Source of the DNA: Brevundimonas sp. UBA4553
GTDB taxonomy: Bacteria > Pseudomonadota > Alphaproteobacteria > Caulobacterales > Caulobacteraceae
Reading direction: 5' to 3'
Assembly: GCF_002387245.1 (NCBI RefSeq)
Contig: NZ_DGLD01000013.1
Span: 186,001 to 250,000, forward strand
DNA: 64,000 nucleotides
In this document: piece by piece, positions 16,594 through 25,863 of the stretch
How the letters are laid out: each line of letters opens with the position of its first letter
How positions within the stretch are numbered: the stretch's first letter is position 1
Translations under genes and position numbers: made by a program
The notes under the pieces: generated by a model
Told to the model about the DNA's origin: nothing
What the model saw: only the letters and a program-made list of their open reading frames with translations
Database searches by the model: none

Positions 16594-17696
16594 TTCCATT
16601 CCGCCTTGACGCTCTCGTTCTCTTCGACCGCCAGTCGCACCTCACGCAGCGCCGCGAACCGCTCGCCATGCAGCCGCGACAGCGCCCAGACGGCCGCCCC
16701 GCGCACCACGGGGGCCGGGTCGTCCAGCAGGGCTTCGACCGGGGCGACCAGTGCGGCGTCGCCGGAGTTCCCCGTCGCATAGAGGACGTTGCGGATGAAG
16801 CGATCCCGCCCGATGCGCTTGACCGGGCTTTTGGTGAACAGGGCGCGAAATGCCGGGTCGTCCAGGGCTAGGAGATCGGCAAGCCGCGGCCCCTTCAGGC
16901 TGTCGCGGGCGTGCAGGCGCGCCTCCGACGCCCCTTGCGCGAACTTGTTCCAGGGGCAGGCGCCCAGACAGTCGTCGCAGCCATAGATGCGCGGCCCTGT
17001 CGCGATGCGGAACTCGACCGGCCAAGGATCGGCGTATTCTATGGTGAGGTAGGAGAGGCAGCGTCGGGCGTCGATCTGGAAGGGCGCAGGAAAGGCGTTG
17101 GTCGGGCAGGCGTCCAGACAGGCGGTGCAGCGGCCGCAATGCTCGGTCTCGGCCTCGTCGGGCTCGATCTCGGCGGCGGTCAGGATGACGCCGAGGAACA
17201 GCCAGTTGCCGTGGGTGCGGCTCAGCAGATTGGTGTGCTTGCCCTGCCAGCCCAGACCGGCGCGCTGGGCCAGGGGCTTCTCCATCAGGGGGGCGGTGTC
17301 CACGAAGACTTTCACCTCCTGCCCCAGCCGCGCCGCCATCTGGCCAGCCAGGATCTTCAGACGGCCCTTGATGACCTCGTGATAGTCGTCGCCGCGCGCA
17401 TAGACCGAAATATAGCCCGCCGACCTGTCTTCGAGCTCCGGCAGGGGATCGGCCTCGGGGCCGTAGTTCATGCCCAGAACAATGGCGGTCTTCGCCCCGT
17501 CCCACATGGCGGTCGGGTGGGCGCGGCGCTCCAGCGTCGTCTCCATCCAGCCCATGTCGCCGTGACGGCCCGCTTCGACGAAGTGGGCCAGCTTTTCGCC
17601 CGCGCTCCACGGGTCGCTGGCCGAGGCGAAGCGGCACACGCCGAAGCCCAGTTCGGCGGCGCGCTGTCGGATGAAGATGCGGGGATCGGCCGCCAT
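16521..17696 (-). CDS. queG: Epoxyqueuosine reductase
   Basis: Cobalamin- and Fe-S-dependent enzyme that makes queuosine from epoxyqueuosine in tRNA. The catalytic Asp is in VKVFVDTAPLMEKPLAQRAG (Asp133). The first 4Fe-4S motif is CGRCTACLDACP (Cys187/190/193/197) and the second is CDDCLGACPWN (Cys240/243/247). HEAT-like repeats follow (ALVAPVEALLDDPAPVVRGA). The final roughly 25 residues (NPSLLAGEGGPRSGSDEGS onward) are encoded by the right arm of the 16441-16593 repeat, so the native stop appears to have been replaced. It lies 25 bp after the FzlA-like gene in the same direction. Confidence 0.94.
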   Translation of the reverse strand: MAADPRIFIRQRAAELGFGVCRFASASDPWSAGEKLAHFVEAGRHGDMGWMETTLERRAHPTAMWDGAKTAIVLGMNYGPEADPLPELEDRSAGYISVYARGDDYHEVIKGRLKILAGQMAARLGQEVKVFVDTAPLMEKPLAQRAGLGWQGKHTNLLSRTHGNWLFLGVILTAAEIEPDEAETEHCGRCTACLDACPTNAFPAPFQIDARRCLSYLTIEYADPWPVEFRIATGPRIYGCDDCLGACPWNKFAQGASEARLHARDSLKGPRLADLLALDDPAFRALFTKSPVKRIGRDRFIRNVLYATGNSGDAALVAPVEALLDDPAPVVRGAAVWALSRLHGERFAALREVRLAVEENESVKAEWNPSLLAGEGGPRSGSDEGSRRPQT

Positions 17697-17721
17697 GAGG
17701 GCGCTTTAGCCCTCGTTAGCC

Positions 17722-18420
17722 TCAGAAGTCGAGGTCGGCGTACCAGGTGGCGGGGTGGACGCCGGGGAAACGATCCCCCAGCAGGGGGCGGAAGCAGGGC
17801 CGCGACTTCAACTTGGAATACCAGGTCTTCAGCGACGGATAGGAGGCCCAGGTGATCTCGCCGAAATAGTCCAGCACCGACAGGTGGCCCGCCGCGATCA
17901 GGTCGGCCTGGCTGAGGCGACGTCCGGCCAGCCATTCACGACCGGCGGCCAGACCTTCCAGCATGGCCAGATGGGCGCGCAGGGCGTCGCGCCCCTCGCG
18001 CAGCATCCGCGCCTCGGGTGGCCCCAGCCGCAGCAGGGGCTTCTCCATCCGCTCGTGCAGCAGGACGGCGTCGACCTCGTCGATGAAGCGGCGGTTGAAC
18101 CAGGTCGCCAGCCGCCGCGCCTCGGCGCGCTCGCCCGGATCGGCGGGCATCAGGACGTCGCCTTTGGCCCGGTCCTCGATCCAGCCCAGGATGGCGTCGG
18201 TTTCGCACAGGGTCAGGGTCTTGCCCTTCTCGGTCACCGTCAGGACTGGCGGCATTCCCGAGGGATTCAGGTCGAAGAGGGGGCAGTCCTCCTCCCAGGG
18301 TTTGACCGGTTCTTCGCCGAACTCGACGCGCGCCTCGCCCAGCGCCAGTCGCGCCGTGCGCGAACCGGGGTGGAAGGCGAAATGATAGAGGACGGCGGGC
18401 GCGGACATCGCCCAATCCAT
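17722..18420 (-). CDS. fzlA: Glutathione S-transferase-fold protein, probable FtsZ-binding FzlA
   Basis: A GST-fold protein: thioredoxin-like N-terminal domain (VLYHFAFHPGSRTARLALGE ... NPSGMPPVLTV) and a helical C-terminal domain (LSQADLIAAGHLSVLDYFGE). It ends in the alphaproteobacterial extension SRPCFRPLLGDRFPGVHP followed by ATWYADLDF. From memory, this family, with its invariant DLDF-like tail, includes Caulobacter FzlA, which bends FtsZ filaments and controls constriction. In that case it would not act as a detoxifying GST. The start may be Met at 18420 or 18408. Its neighbours queG and uppP fit the usual alphaproteobacterial neighbourhood. The GST fold is certain; the FzlA identity is moderate. 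Confidence 0.6.
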   Translation of the reverse strand: MDWAMSAPAVLYHFAFHPGSRTARLALGEARVEFGEEPVKPWEEDCPLFDLNPSGMPPVLTVTEKGKTLTLCETDAILGWIEDRAKGDVLMPADPGERAEARRLATWFNRRFIDEVDAVLLHERMEKPLLRLGPPEARMLREGRDALRAHLAMLEGLAAGREWLAGRRLSQADLIAAGHLSVLDYFGEITWASYPSLKTWYSKLKSRPCFRPLLGDRFPGVHPATWYADLDF

Positions 18421-18467
18421 ACGCGCCGCTCGTTAAGGGCGCGTTTACCGCGACGGACCGTCGCAGT

Positions 18468-19451
18468 TCATGACCAGGGACCCGGGCGGATCGCCAGCGG
18501 CTCGACTTCCGTGTCGGCGGGGGCGGCCGGGATCGGAGCGGCGCCGTCGCGACGCCCGTGGCTGTCGCCGCTGCCGCGCGGGTCGGCGTGGATCAGCAGG
18601 TCGGCGTGAGGAAAGGCGGCCAGCACCCGTTGTTCGGCTTCGACGACGATGGCGTGGGCGACGTCCAGCGTCAGGCTGGGTTCCAGGTCGACGTGCATCT
18701 GGATCATCAGCACCTGCCCGGCCATGCGGGTGCGAAGCTGGTGCACGCCGGAGATGCGCGGATCGGCCAGGACGGCCGCGACGACGGCGGCGCGGTCGGC
18801 GTCGGGCGCGGTGTGGTCCAGCAGGTGGTCGGCGGCGTCGCGCAGGATGGAGATCGCGCCCCAGAACAGCCAGACCGCCACCACCAGGCCGGCGGCGGCG
18901 TCGAGGCCGGGGGCTCCGAGATAGGCCCCTGAAACGACGCCGATCAGCACCACGACATTGGCCGCCAGATCGGCGGCGTAGTGGGCGCGGTCGCCTGCGA
19001 CGGCGAGGGATCGGGTCTTCTTCAACGCCCGGCTCTGCATCCACACCAGCCACAGGGTGACGGCGATCGAGATGATCACTGCGCCTACGGCCCAGCCGCC
19101 GGCGGTGACAGGGCGGGGATCAAAGATGCGCTGCACCGCCTCCCAACCGATGAAGATCGCCGAGGCGAAGACCAGTCCGGCCTGCACCAGGGCCGCCAGG
19201 GCCTCGGCCTTGCCGTGACCGTAGCGATGCCCCTCGTCGGCAGGCGTCGCGGCCCAGCGCACGGCGAAGAAGGTGGCCAGCGAGGCGATCAGGTCCAAGG
19301 AGGAATCGGCCAGCGTCGCCAGGATCGACACCGAGCCCGAGGCGCCCAGGGCAAAGGCCTTTATCACGATCAGGATCGTGGCCGTCCCCACCGACAGGGC
19401 GGTGATGCGGCGGGTCGTGGCGTGAGCGTCGTCGAGGGGAGAGGCGGTCAT
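18468..19451 (-). CDS. Cation diffusion facilitator (FieF-like) metal efflux transporter
   Basis: CDF-family divalent metal/proton antiporter in the inner membrane. About six membrane helices are visible. The metal sites are HRYGHGKAEALAALVQ and SILATLADSSLDLIASLA (Asp-rich TM2), then DRAHYAADLAANVVVLIGV (TM5). The cytoplasmic C-terminal domain has VHQLRTRMAGQVLMIQMHVD and AFPHADLLIHADP. The metal (Fe, Zn, Co or Mn) cannot be told from motifs. The start is Met 19451 (TASPLDDAHATTRR); a longer frame to 19487 is possible. A His/Pro-rich tail of about 35 residues is extra. Confidence 0.9.
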   Translation of the reverse strand: MTASPLDDAHATTRRITALSVGTATILIVIKAFALGASGSVSILATLADSSLDLIASLATFFAVRWAATPADEGHRYGHGKAEALAALVQAGLVFASAIFIGWEAVQRIFDPRPVTAGGWAVGAVIISIAVTLWLVWMQSRALKKTRSLAVAGDRAHYAADLAANVVVLIGVVSGAYLGAPGLDAAAGLVVAVWLFWGAISILRDAADHLLDHTAPDADRAAVVAAVLADPRISGVHQLRTRMAGQVLMIQMHVDLEPSLTLDVAHAIVVEAEQRVLAAFPHADLLIHADPRGSGDSHGRRDGAAPIPAAPADTEVEPLAIRPGPWS

Positions 19452-19564
19452 CCCCGCCCTTGTCGCGCAAAACCGGTCATCCGCCAATGGCGGCGTCTTG
19501 TCCGGGGCGCTAAGGAAGGGGCTGCTGGCGCGGACGGACCGCCGCCAGTCGAGACGGAGTTTTC

Positions 19565-20371
19565 ATGGCGGACTGGCTGACGGCGATCCTTCTGGGTCTG
19601 GTCGAGGGATTGACCGAGTTCATACCGGTGTCCTCCACCGGCCACCTGCTGCTGCTGGGGCATTTTCTCGGCTTCGAAAGCACCGGCAAGACGTTCGAGA
19701 TCGTCATCCAGCTGGGCGCTCTGCTGGCCATCATCAGCGTCTATTTCCAGCGTCTGTGGACCCTGGCGACACGCTGGCCCTTCGACCCGGCGGCGCGGCG
19801 CTTTCTGATCGGCCTGCTGGTCGCTTTCGCGCCGGCGGTGGTGATCGGCTTCATGGCCTACGGCTTCATCAAGACCGTCCTGTTCGAGACGCCCCTGGTC
19901 ATCTGCGTCGCCCTGATCGTGGGCGGCCTGCTGCTGCTGTGGCTGGATCGGTTGAAGAAGATGCCGAGCTATCTGGATGCGGATCGCTACCCCTTCCGCG
20001 TCTATTTCCTGATCGGCCTGTTCCAGTGTCTGGCCATGATCCCGGGCGTGTCGCGCTCGGGCGCGACCATCGCCGGCGGCCTGTTGCTGGGGACGGACAA
20101 GCGTTCGGCGGCCGAGTTCAGCTTCTTCCTGGCCCTGCCGACCATGGGGGCGGCGGTGGCCTATGATCTGTTCAAGAACCGCGATGTGCTGGATTTCAGC
20201 GACTTCGGCCTGATCGCCATAGGCTTTATCGCCGCCTTCATCTCGGCGCTGGCGGTGGTGCGTTTCCTGCTCGATTTCGTGTCCAAGCGCGGCTTCGGCC
20301 TCTTCGCCTGGTGGCGGATCGTGGTCGGCGTGGCCGGCATTATTGGTCTGGCCGCGACGGGCGCCCTCTAG
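19565..20371 (+). CDS. uppP: Undecaprenyl-diphosphatase
   Basis: Integral membrane phosphatase (BacA type) that recycles undecaprenyl pyrophosphate, the lipid carrier of peptidoglycan and surface polysaccharides; it also gives bacitracin tolerance. The family motifs EGLTEFIPVSSTGHLLLLG (residues about 14-32) and PGVSRSGATIAGGLLLG (about 160-176) are intact. At 268 residues with about eight helices it is standard. It is followed by a strong bidirectional terminator. Confidence 0.96.
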   Translation: MADWLTAILLGLVEGLTEFIPVSSTGHLLLLGHFLGFESTGKTFEIVIQLGALLAIISVYFQRLWTLATRWPFDPAARRFLIGLLVAFAPAVVIGFMAYGFIKTVLFETPLVICVALIVGGLLLLWLDRLKKMPSYLDADRYPFRVYFLIGLFQCLAMIPGVSRSGATIAGGLLLGTDKRSAAEFSFFLALPTMGAAVAYDLFKNRDVLDFSDFGLIAIGFIAAFISALAVVRFLLDFVSKRGFGLFAWWRIVVGVAGIIGLAATGAL

Positions 20372-20394
20372 GGCGCAGGGGGCGTCGGGCAAGG

Positions 20395-20436
20395 AAAAAC
20401 CCCTCGGGACGCGGGTCCCGAGGGGTTTTTCTTTTT
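20395..20436. terminator. Bidirectional intrinsic terminator
   Basis: CCCCTCGGGA (20400-20409) pairs with TCCCGAGGGG (20416-20425). It is flanked by an A5 run before and T5/T5 runs after, between the convergent uppP and NDUFA9-like genes. Confidence 0.9.
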
Positions 20437-20450
20437 CGTAAGTGCGCCGA

Positions 20451-21425
20451 TCAGGCGGCGGCGGGGTTCTCGGCGTATTGCCCGCCGACGCGGTAGCGGA
20501 ACAGGTAGCTCGGCGCGATGGCCTCCAGGCCCGTCGCCTCGATGCCCAGCTCGGCCAGACCGTCAGCGCCGGGCGAGACGATGTTGTCGCTCTCCAGCAG
20601 CACCACCTGATCCTTGGTCAGGGCGGGGGCCAGGCCGATGGCCGCGGGGATCTGCGCCAGCGAGCCGAGGATGCGGGCGGCGAAGAAGGGGACGGGAACC
20701 AGGAAGCGATTGCGGTTGGTCTCGCGCAGGATGAACTTGAGGATGTCCTCGAAGGTCCAGACCGACGGGCCGCCCAGCTCGAAGGTCTTGCTCTCGGCCT
20801 CTGGCGAGACGGTCGCCCGGGCGACCGCCTCGGCCACGTCGCCGACATAGACGGGCTGGAACTTAGTCACGCCGCCGCCGATCAGCGGCAGGGCGGGCGA
20901 GAAGGTCGCCATGGCGGCGAAGCGGTTCAGGAAGGCGTCTTCCTTGCCGAAGATGATCGAGGGGCGGACGATCACGGCGCCGGGGAAGGCGGCGCGGACG
21001 GCGGCCTCGGCGGCGCCCTTGGTGCGGGCGTAGTCGGCCTTGCCGTTTACGTCGGCGCCGATGGCCGACATGTGGGTCAGGCGCTTGACGCCAGCGGCCT
21101 TGGCGGCCTCGGCGACGTTGACGGCGCCCTGGACGTGCAGGGCCTCGAACTTGCGGCCGCCGGTCTCGAACAGGATGCCGACCAGGTTGACCACGGCGTC
21201 GGCGCCCTTCAGCGCCTCGGCCACGGCGGCCTTGTCGGTGATGTCGCAGCGGACGGTCTGGATCTGGCCGACGTCGCCGGCCATGCGCAGCTCATAGGCC
21301 AGGGCCGGTTTGCGCACGGCGACGCGCACGCGCCAGCCGCGCTTGGCCAGGGCCCGCACCACCTGGGTTCCGACAAAGCCCGAGCCGCCGAAAACGGTGA
21401 CCAGTCCGGGGGCGAAATCAGCCAT
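20451..21425 (-). CDS. NDUFA9-like complex I-associated NAD(P)-binding protein (atypical SDR)
   Basis: Extended/atypical short-chain dehydrogenase fold with the nucleotide-binding loop VFGGSGFVGTQVVRALAKRG at the N-terminus, VNLVGILFETGGRKFEALHV, and a YxxxK-less active site. RLTHMSAIGADVNGKADYAR and VWTFEDILKFILRETNRNRF are typical of the alphaproteobacterial NDUFA9/39-kDa complex I subunit family. The role is structural or assembly-related at the matrix-arm side of NADH:quinone oxidoreductase; catalysis is unlikely. The C-terminus ends close to the shared terminator. Confidence 0.87.
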   Translation of the reverse strand: MADFAPGLVTVFGGSGFVGTQVVRALAKRGWRVRVAVRKPALAYELRMAGDVGQIQTVRCDITDKAAVAEALKGADAVVNLVGILFETGGRKFEALHVQGAVNVAEAAKAAGVKRLTHMSAIGADVNGKADYARTKGAAEAAVRAAFPGAVIVRPSIIFGKEDAFLNRFAAMATFSPALPLIGGGVTKFQPVYVGDVAEAVARATVSPEAESKTFELGGPSVWTFEDILKFILRETNRNRFLVPVPFFAARILGSLAQIPAAIGLAPALTKDQVVLLESDNIVSPGADGLAELGIEATGLEAIAPSYLFRYRVGGQYAENPAAA

Positions 21426-21537
21426 CTAGCGCTCCAACGCCAAGCCCGGCCGCTGGCGGGCGGCCGGAGAAGAAAACCATGGCCGGGGCTTAACCGATGC
21501 GCCGCCCCGCCGCAACGCACGGCAGGGCGAGCGGCAT

Positions 21538-23205
21538 CTAGTCGGCCCGATAGACCACCTGGCCGTCGACCACGGTCAGGACCGCGCGGCCCTTGGGGAT
21601 GGCGGCGGCGGGGACGGTCATCAGGTCGATGTCGAAGGCGGTGAAGTCCGCCCGCTTGCCGACCTCGATGGAGCCCAGCTCATCCTCGCGGAAGCTGGCG
21701 TAGGCCGGCCACAGGGTGAACATCTTGAGCGCCGTCGCCCGGTCCACGGCCTCGTTCGGACGCCAGTCCGGCCCCTGGAAGCCGTTCAGGTCGCGGCGCG
21801 CCACGGCGGCGTAGAACTCGATCAGGGGATCGCCGCGCTCGACCGGCGCGTCCGAGCCGCCGACCACGATCACGCCCCGGTCCACCAGGGTATGCCAGGC
21901 GTAGGCCCCGTCCAGCCGGGCGTCGCCCAGGCGGTCGGCGGCGAAATGCAGGTCGCCGATGGCGTGGCTGGGCTGCATCGAGGCGATGATCGGCAGCTCG
22001 TCGAAGTAGTGGTAGTCGGCGGGCCGGATGATCTGGGCGTGTTCGATGCGCCAGCGCGGGTCGGCCAGCTTCCACTCGGCCTTCGGCACGGTGCGCAGGG
22101 CCTCTTCGTACCAGGCGGCGACGTCATGGTTGCCCTGGTCGCCGATGGCGTGGGTGGCGATCTGGACGCCGGTGCGCAGGGCCTCCTGATAGAGGGGCAT
22201 GACGGTGTCGCGCGAGGCCAGCATCAGGCCCGACGTCTCCGGCCGATCCGAATAGGGCTGGAACAGCTTCGCCCCGCGCGAGCCCAGGGCGCCGTCGGCG
22301 TAGAACTTGACGGCGCGGGTGATGATCCGCCCGTCAGCGGCGTCGCGGGGGCCGCCCGCCATCAGGGCGCGGGCGTCGCCCATGTCGATGCTGTTGTAGA
22401 CGCGCAGGGGCGCCTCGCCGTCGCGCGCCATCTGCTCCAGCAGGGGCACGTCCTTCCACGGGGCGCTCATGAAGTGGACGCCGGTCCAGCCGTAGCGGGC
22501 GTAGACGTCAAACCCGGCGCGATAGGCGGCGCGTGTCGCCGCGGCGTCGGCCTGTGACATGAGGGGTTCGACCAGGGGCATGGCCCCGTCGACCAGCAGG
22601 CCCGTGGGCTGCCCTGCGGCGTCCTTGAGGATTTCGCCTCCCGAGGGGGCGGCGGTCGCGGCGTCGATCCCGGCGGCGGTCAGGGCCGCGCTGGAGACGG
22701 CGACCGCGTGGCCGTCGGCCCGGCTGAGCAGCACCACGCGACCAGGGGCGGCGGCGTCCAGATCGGCTGCGGTCAGGAAGCGCTTCTCGGGCCAGTGGGT
22801 CTCGATCCAGCCGCGCCCGACGATGACGCCCTCCGGGTGCGCCCTGGCCCAGTCGGTCAGCCTTTGCATGGCCTCGGCGACCGAGGTCGAGCCTTCCAGG
22901 TTCAGCGTCATCTCGCGCCAGCCGATGCCGTCCAGATGGGCGTGGCCGTCGGTGAAGCCGGGAAACAGGGTCGCGCCCTTCAGGTCCACCACCTCCAGCC
23001 CCTCGGTCGAAGGCGCGCCGGCGGCGGCCCCGACATAGGCGATGCGACCGTCGCGCACGGCCACGATCTCGGCGGTGGGTTGCGCCTCGACTCCGGTGTG
23101 GATGGTCCCGCCCCGGATCAGCAGGTTCTGGGCGAAGGCGGCGGGCGCGGCGGCGGCCATCAGGACGGCGGCCAGCGGGATAGCCTTCAGGGTGGTGCGG
23201 ATCAT
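21538..23205 (-). CDS. Exported amidohydrolase (YtcJ-like, amidohydrolase 3 family)
   Basis: Metal-dependent hydrolase with a Sec signal (IPLAAVLMAAAAPAAFAQN), so probably periplasmic. Metal motifs are FPGFTDGHAHLDGIGWREM near the N-terminus, IATHAIGDQGNHDVAAWYEE, and WRIEHAQIIRPADYHYFDEL. The C-terminal VVGGSDAPVERGDPLIEFYA carries the last conserved Asp. About 555 residues. The start at 23205 is supported by GGAGGA 7 nt upstream. The substrate is unknown; relatives act on N-acyl or formamide-type compounds. It stands alone, with a 330-bp gene-poor gap upstream. Confidence 0.88.
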   Translation of the reverse strand: MIRTTLKAIPLAAVLMAAAAPAAFAQNLLIRGGTIHTGVEAQPTAEIVAVRDGRIAYVGAAAGAPSTEGLEVVDLKGATLFPGFTDGHAHLDGIGWREMTLNLEGSTSVAEAMQRLTDWARAHPEGVIVGRGWIETHWPEKRFLTAADLDAAAPGRVVLLSRADGHAVAVSSAALTAAGIDAATAAPSGGEILKDAAGQPTGLLVDGAMPLVEPLMSQADAAATRAAYRAGFDVYARYGWTGVHFMSAPWKDVPLLEQMARDGEAPLRVYNSIDMGDARALMAGGPRDAADGRIITRAVKFYADGALGSRGAKLFQPYSDRPETSGLMLASRDTVMPLYQEALRTGVQIATHAIGDQGNHDVAAWYEEALRTVPKAEWKLADPRWRIEHAQIIRPADYHYFDELPIIASMQPSHAIGDLHFAADRLGDARLDGAYAWHTLVDRGVIVVGGSDAPVERGDPLIEFYAAVARRDLNGFQGPDWRPNEAVDRATALKMFTLWPAYASFREDELGSIEVGKRADFTAFDIDLMTVPAAAIPKGRAVLTVVDGQVVYRAD

Positions 23206-23540
23206 GGGGCGTCCTCCAACGTCAGCGCAGGGAGCGGGTCGCAAGGTCCGCCGTCAAGTCCGGGCCGGCGTATTGCACGGCGCCTCGGAAAAAACAGTGC
23301 AATAGGTGCAATGGCGAGCCGCAGGAGCGGGCGCTCCGTGGGAACGGGCCGGACGACCTTGCTCGGTGATGGGGCGGTCAGGCGGCGAATGGCGATGTCA
23401 AAGACCCGAAGCCATCATCGCACGCCTGGCGACAGCGCCTGGAATGAGGCGCCGAGCGGCGCGCAAACCCGGAAAATCACGAGGTTTGGAGCGCGAGGTT
23501 GCGACAGCGGGGGCGAACAGTCTGCATGCCCGTGCAAATT
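23206..23540. other. Gene-poor gap upstream of the amidohydrolase
   Basis: No convincing gene. ATTGCAC at 23272-23278 and the direct repeats GTGCAAT at 23297-23303 and 23306-23312 form inverted/direct heptamer sites, possibly an operator for the amidohydrolase. Nothing is recognisable in 23320-23540. Confidence 0.35.
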
Positions 23541-24500
23541 TCAGACGGCTTGTGCTTCGGGAAAGCGCCACCTGTTTTGCAGCACCTCATCTTGGGGTCG
23601 GTAGAGACGCACCATGTAGTTCCAACCCGGGGAGGTCGGCAGACAGTTGGGCGTTGTCTCGCTGCAGCCGCCGAACTGGATAGCCACTCCGCCGTCCGCA
23701 TCCTTGATGGCGGTGAGGTTGTTCAGTGTGTAGCGATCCGAGGAGTTCGGATGATAATAGCCGTCCGCGCCATAGACGCTCACGGACCAGAACCCATCGA
23801 CAGGCACGTCCGCCGGCACCTTCAATCTGTAGACCGTCGCTCCGTCATTCTCGTTTGGGACGAAGTTGAGATAGATGGCGTCGCGTGGCGAGTTGGCCCC
23901 CCAAGCTGAGGCTGCGCCAAGCAACCTCTGTACGGGGTCGACTTCCGCCTTCGAACCAAACGCCTTGCTGGTATCGCTGACCGTCCCGGCCAGCACGAGC
24001 AGCGCGTCGCGCACCGTCTTCTGGCTCTCCGGGTCCCAGGCCGGAACCTCCCAACGGCCGGGGCCGCCCGGCTGCGCGATGGCGATGGCGTCCTGCAGCG
24101 CATGGACCTGTTCGAGATCGCCGGGCTTCATCGGGTCCACCAGCGTGCGAATGCCGACCATGACGTAGCGGGTGTCGAAATCGGCGCGGTCGAGCGTGTA
24201 GCTGCCGAACTTGTAAATCGTAGGTCGGGTGTATTGGTCCTCGTCGAACACCTGCATCGAGAGGAAGCGCTGACCGGGATCGGGCAGGGTGATTGTCACA
24301 GGTCCGGCGTCCAGATCGAACACGGCCGATGAATAGACCGTGTCGCGATTGCCGCGAATGACGGTCTGCCGATCCAGCGGCATCAGCTCTCTGGCATGAT
24401 GCCACTTGCCGATGCCCACCAGAGCCACCGGATGGCCGAAATACATGTCGCTCTCGGCGCGAACGAAGTTGTCTACGGTGACGGGGATTGGATCCGCCAT
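23541..24500 (-). CDS. DUF1254/DUF1214 domain-containing protein
   Basis: 319 residues. The first half has the DUF1254 pattern (NFVRAESDMYFGHPVALVGI ... NRDTVYSSAVFDLDAGPVTI). The second half is DUF1214 (LNFVPNENDGATVYRLKVPA, VDGFWSVSVYGADGYYHPN, then WNYMVRLYRPQDEVLQNRW). No signal peptide is visible, unlike many relatives. The function is unknown; the fold is a beta-sandwich pair found in many proteobacteria. It starts 12 bp after the related disrupted gene, behind GAGGA, so the two were one operon. Confidence 0.85.
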   Translation of the reverse strand: MADPIPVTVDNFVRAESDMYFGHPVALVGIGKWHHARELMPLDRQTVIRGNRDTVYSSAVFDLDAGPVTITLPDPGQRFLSMQVFDEDQYTRPTIYKFGSYTLDRADFDTRYVMVGIRTLVDPMKPGDLEQVHALQDAIAIAQPGGPGRWEVPAWDPESQKTVRDALLVLAGTVSDTSKAFGSKAEVDPVQRLLGAASAWGANSPRDAIYLNFVPNENDGATVYRLKVPADVPVDGFWSVSVYGADGYYHPNSSDRYTLNNLTAIKDADGGVAIQFGGCSETTPNCLPTSPGWNYMVRLYRPQDEVLQNRWRFPEAQAV

Positions 24501-24512
24501 GCGCTGTCCTCC

Positions 24513-25727
24513 TCAGGCGCCCTCCCTCAGGGGCGGTGGAAAGTAGTCGCCGCTCACCACATCTTCGGACGGCCCGTAGAAGCGGAAGGTCAGGTTGTAG
24601 CGTCCGCCCTTCGGCGTCGGCAGCCAAGTTGGGTTCCGGGCTGGCGTCGGGCTTTTCCGGCGCGAACCACAAGGTCAGGGACCCGTCGCTGTCGCGGTGA
24701 AGACCGGACTGGTTATTGAGCAGGAACCGGCCGAGCGGGTTGGCGATCACCCGGAACTCGCGCGAATCCACGGCGATCACGGACCAGAAGTAGCGCGTCT
24801 TCTGATCGGGCGACGCGTTGGCGGGAAAGGTTAGCGAGATCGTCTTTCCGCCATCGTTTTCACGCGCGACGAAGTAGATCACTTCCTGTGTGTTGTTCGC
24901 CCAAATGCCTGTAAAATTGGCGATTGTGCGCATCTGCCAGTCGGAGCCGTAATTGCCGATAATGCGGGGGCGAACCCAGCCGTTGACGGATTGGCCCATG
25001 CCTTTGACGGCATCGAGGAAGGTCGGGACAGCCTGGGTTTGAATGACGCCATCTATTCGGGTGCGTTCCGCCGGATCGCGCACGGCCGCCGCCACGGCGC
25101 GGGCCTTGACCTGCAAGGACGCCACGCCTGGATTGATGTCTGCTCGTCGTCCAGGACGTCGTCGGTTCGGTCAAACGCTTCGGCGCCGGGGAAAAGTTCG
25201 AAATCGATCGGGACAGGATCGGGTAGGCGGGGCTCGCCGGTAGCCCGCAAGGTCGTAGATTTCTGGAGCCTGATCGCCTCCGCCGGATCACTGCCGAGCT
25301 CCACGCGCATCAGCAGTCGCGACTTCCGACCGGGCAGATCAACCCGAAGCACGTCGTCTGGCAGGTCAACCTCCGCTCCCTTCAAACACAGCGCGAACCG
25401 GCCGAAGGCATGATCCGGGAAGTTTCGCTCGTTGATGTTCAACACCACCTCGCCCCAGCCGTTCAGAAGCTGAAAGGTGTAATATCGATCCCTGATCTCG
25501 GGCAGATCGAGGATGGTGGCGCTGTCGTCGTCGACGGCGATCCAAGCCTCGCTATAGGCGACGTCGAGGTTGGGATTGGCCCAGGAAACGCCGCCGGGCG
25601 CGCGGTGGATGATCGCGTTCCAGCGAAAACCCTCGTCGAGATCGCGTCGCTCCTGCCGCAAAACCAGCCAGCGGGCGAGCATGTACTGGTAGGCTTCGAC
25701 GATATCCCGGTCCGAAATTCCCGCCAT
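24513..25727 (-). pseudogene. Frame-disrupted DUF1254/DUF1214 gene, paralogue of its neighbour
   Basis: The N-terminal part reads from Met 25727 (AGISDRDIVEAYQYMLARWL) with DUF1254-like NPNLDVAYSEAWIAVDDDSA. The frame breaks near 25115-25120: DDEQTSI must shift to continue as PGVASLQVKARAVAAAVRD. It runs on through VIYFVARENDGGKTISLTFP and YFWSVIAVDSREFRVIANPL (DUF1214). Near 24630 an extra T (AACTTGGCTG where AACTGGCTG is expected) shifts it again. The family C-terminus WLPTPKGGRYNLTFRFYGPS then lies in the other frame and stops at 24513. Two single-base indels suggest genuine decay, although sequencing error cannot be excluded. Confidence 0.75.
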
Positions 25728-25819
25728 GCGCCTCTCCTGGATTCCAGGAGTGTATCGGCCTCCGCACTGGATCCCATCGGCTCAAACCCTGAGACCCGTG
25801 CTGGCCATACCGTGGAGGC

Positions 25820-25854
25820 GTCCGGGCCTCCCCGCATCGCAGGGAAGCCCGGAC
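25820..25854 (-). terminator. Terminator-like hairpin after the M1 peptidase gene
   Basis: GTCCGGGC (25820-25827) pairs with GCCCGGAC (25847-25854) just past the M1 stop at 25864. There is no clear U run, so this is a weak call. Confidence 0.4.
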
Positions 25855-25863
25855 AGGTCGGCC

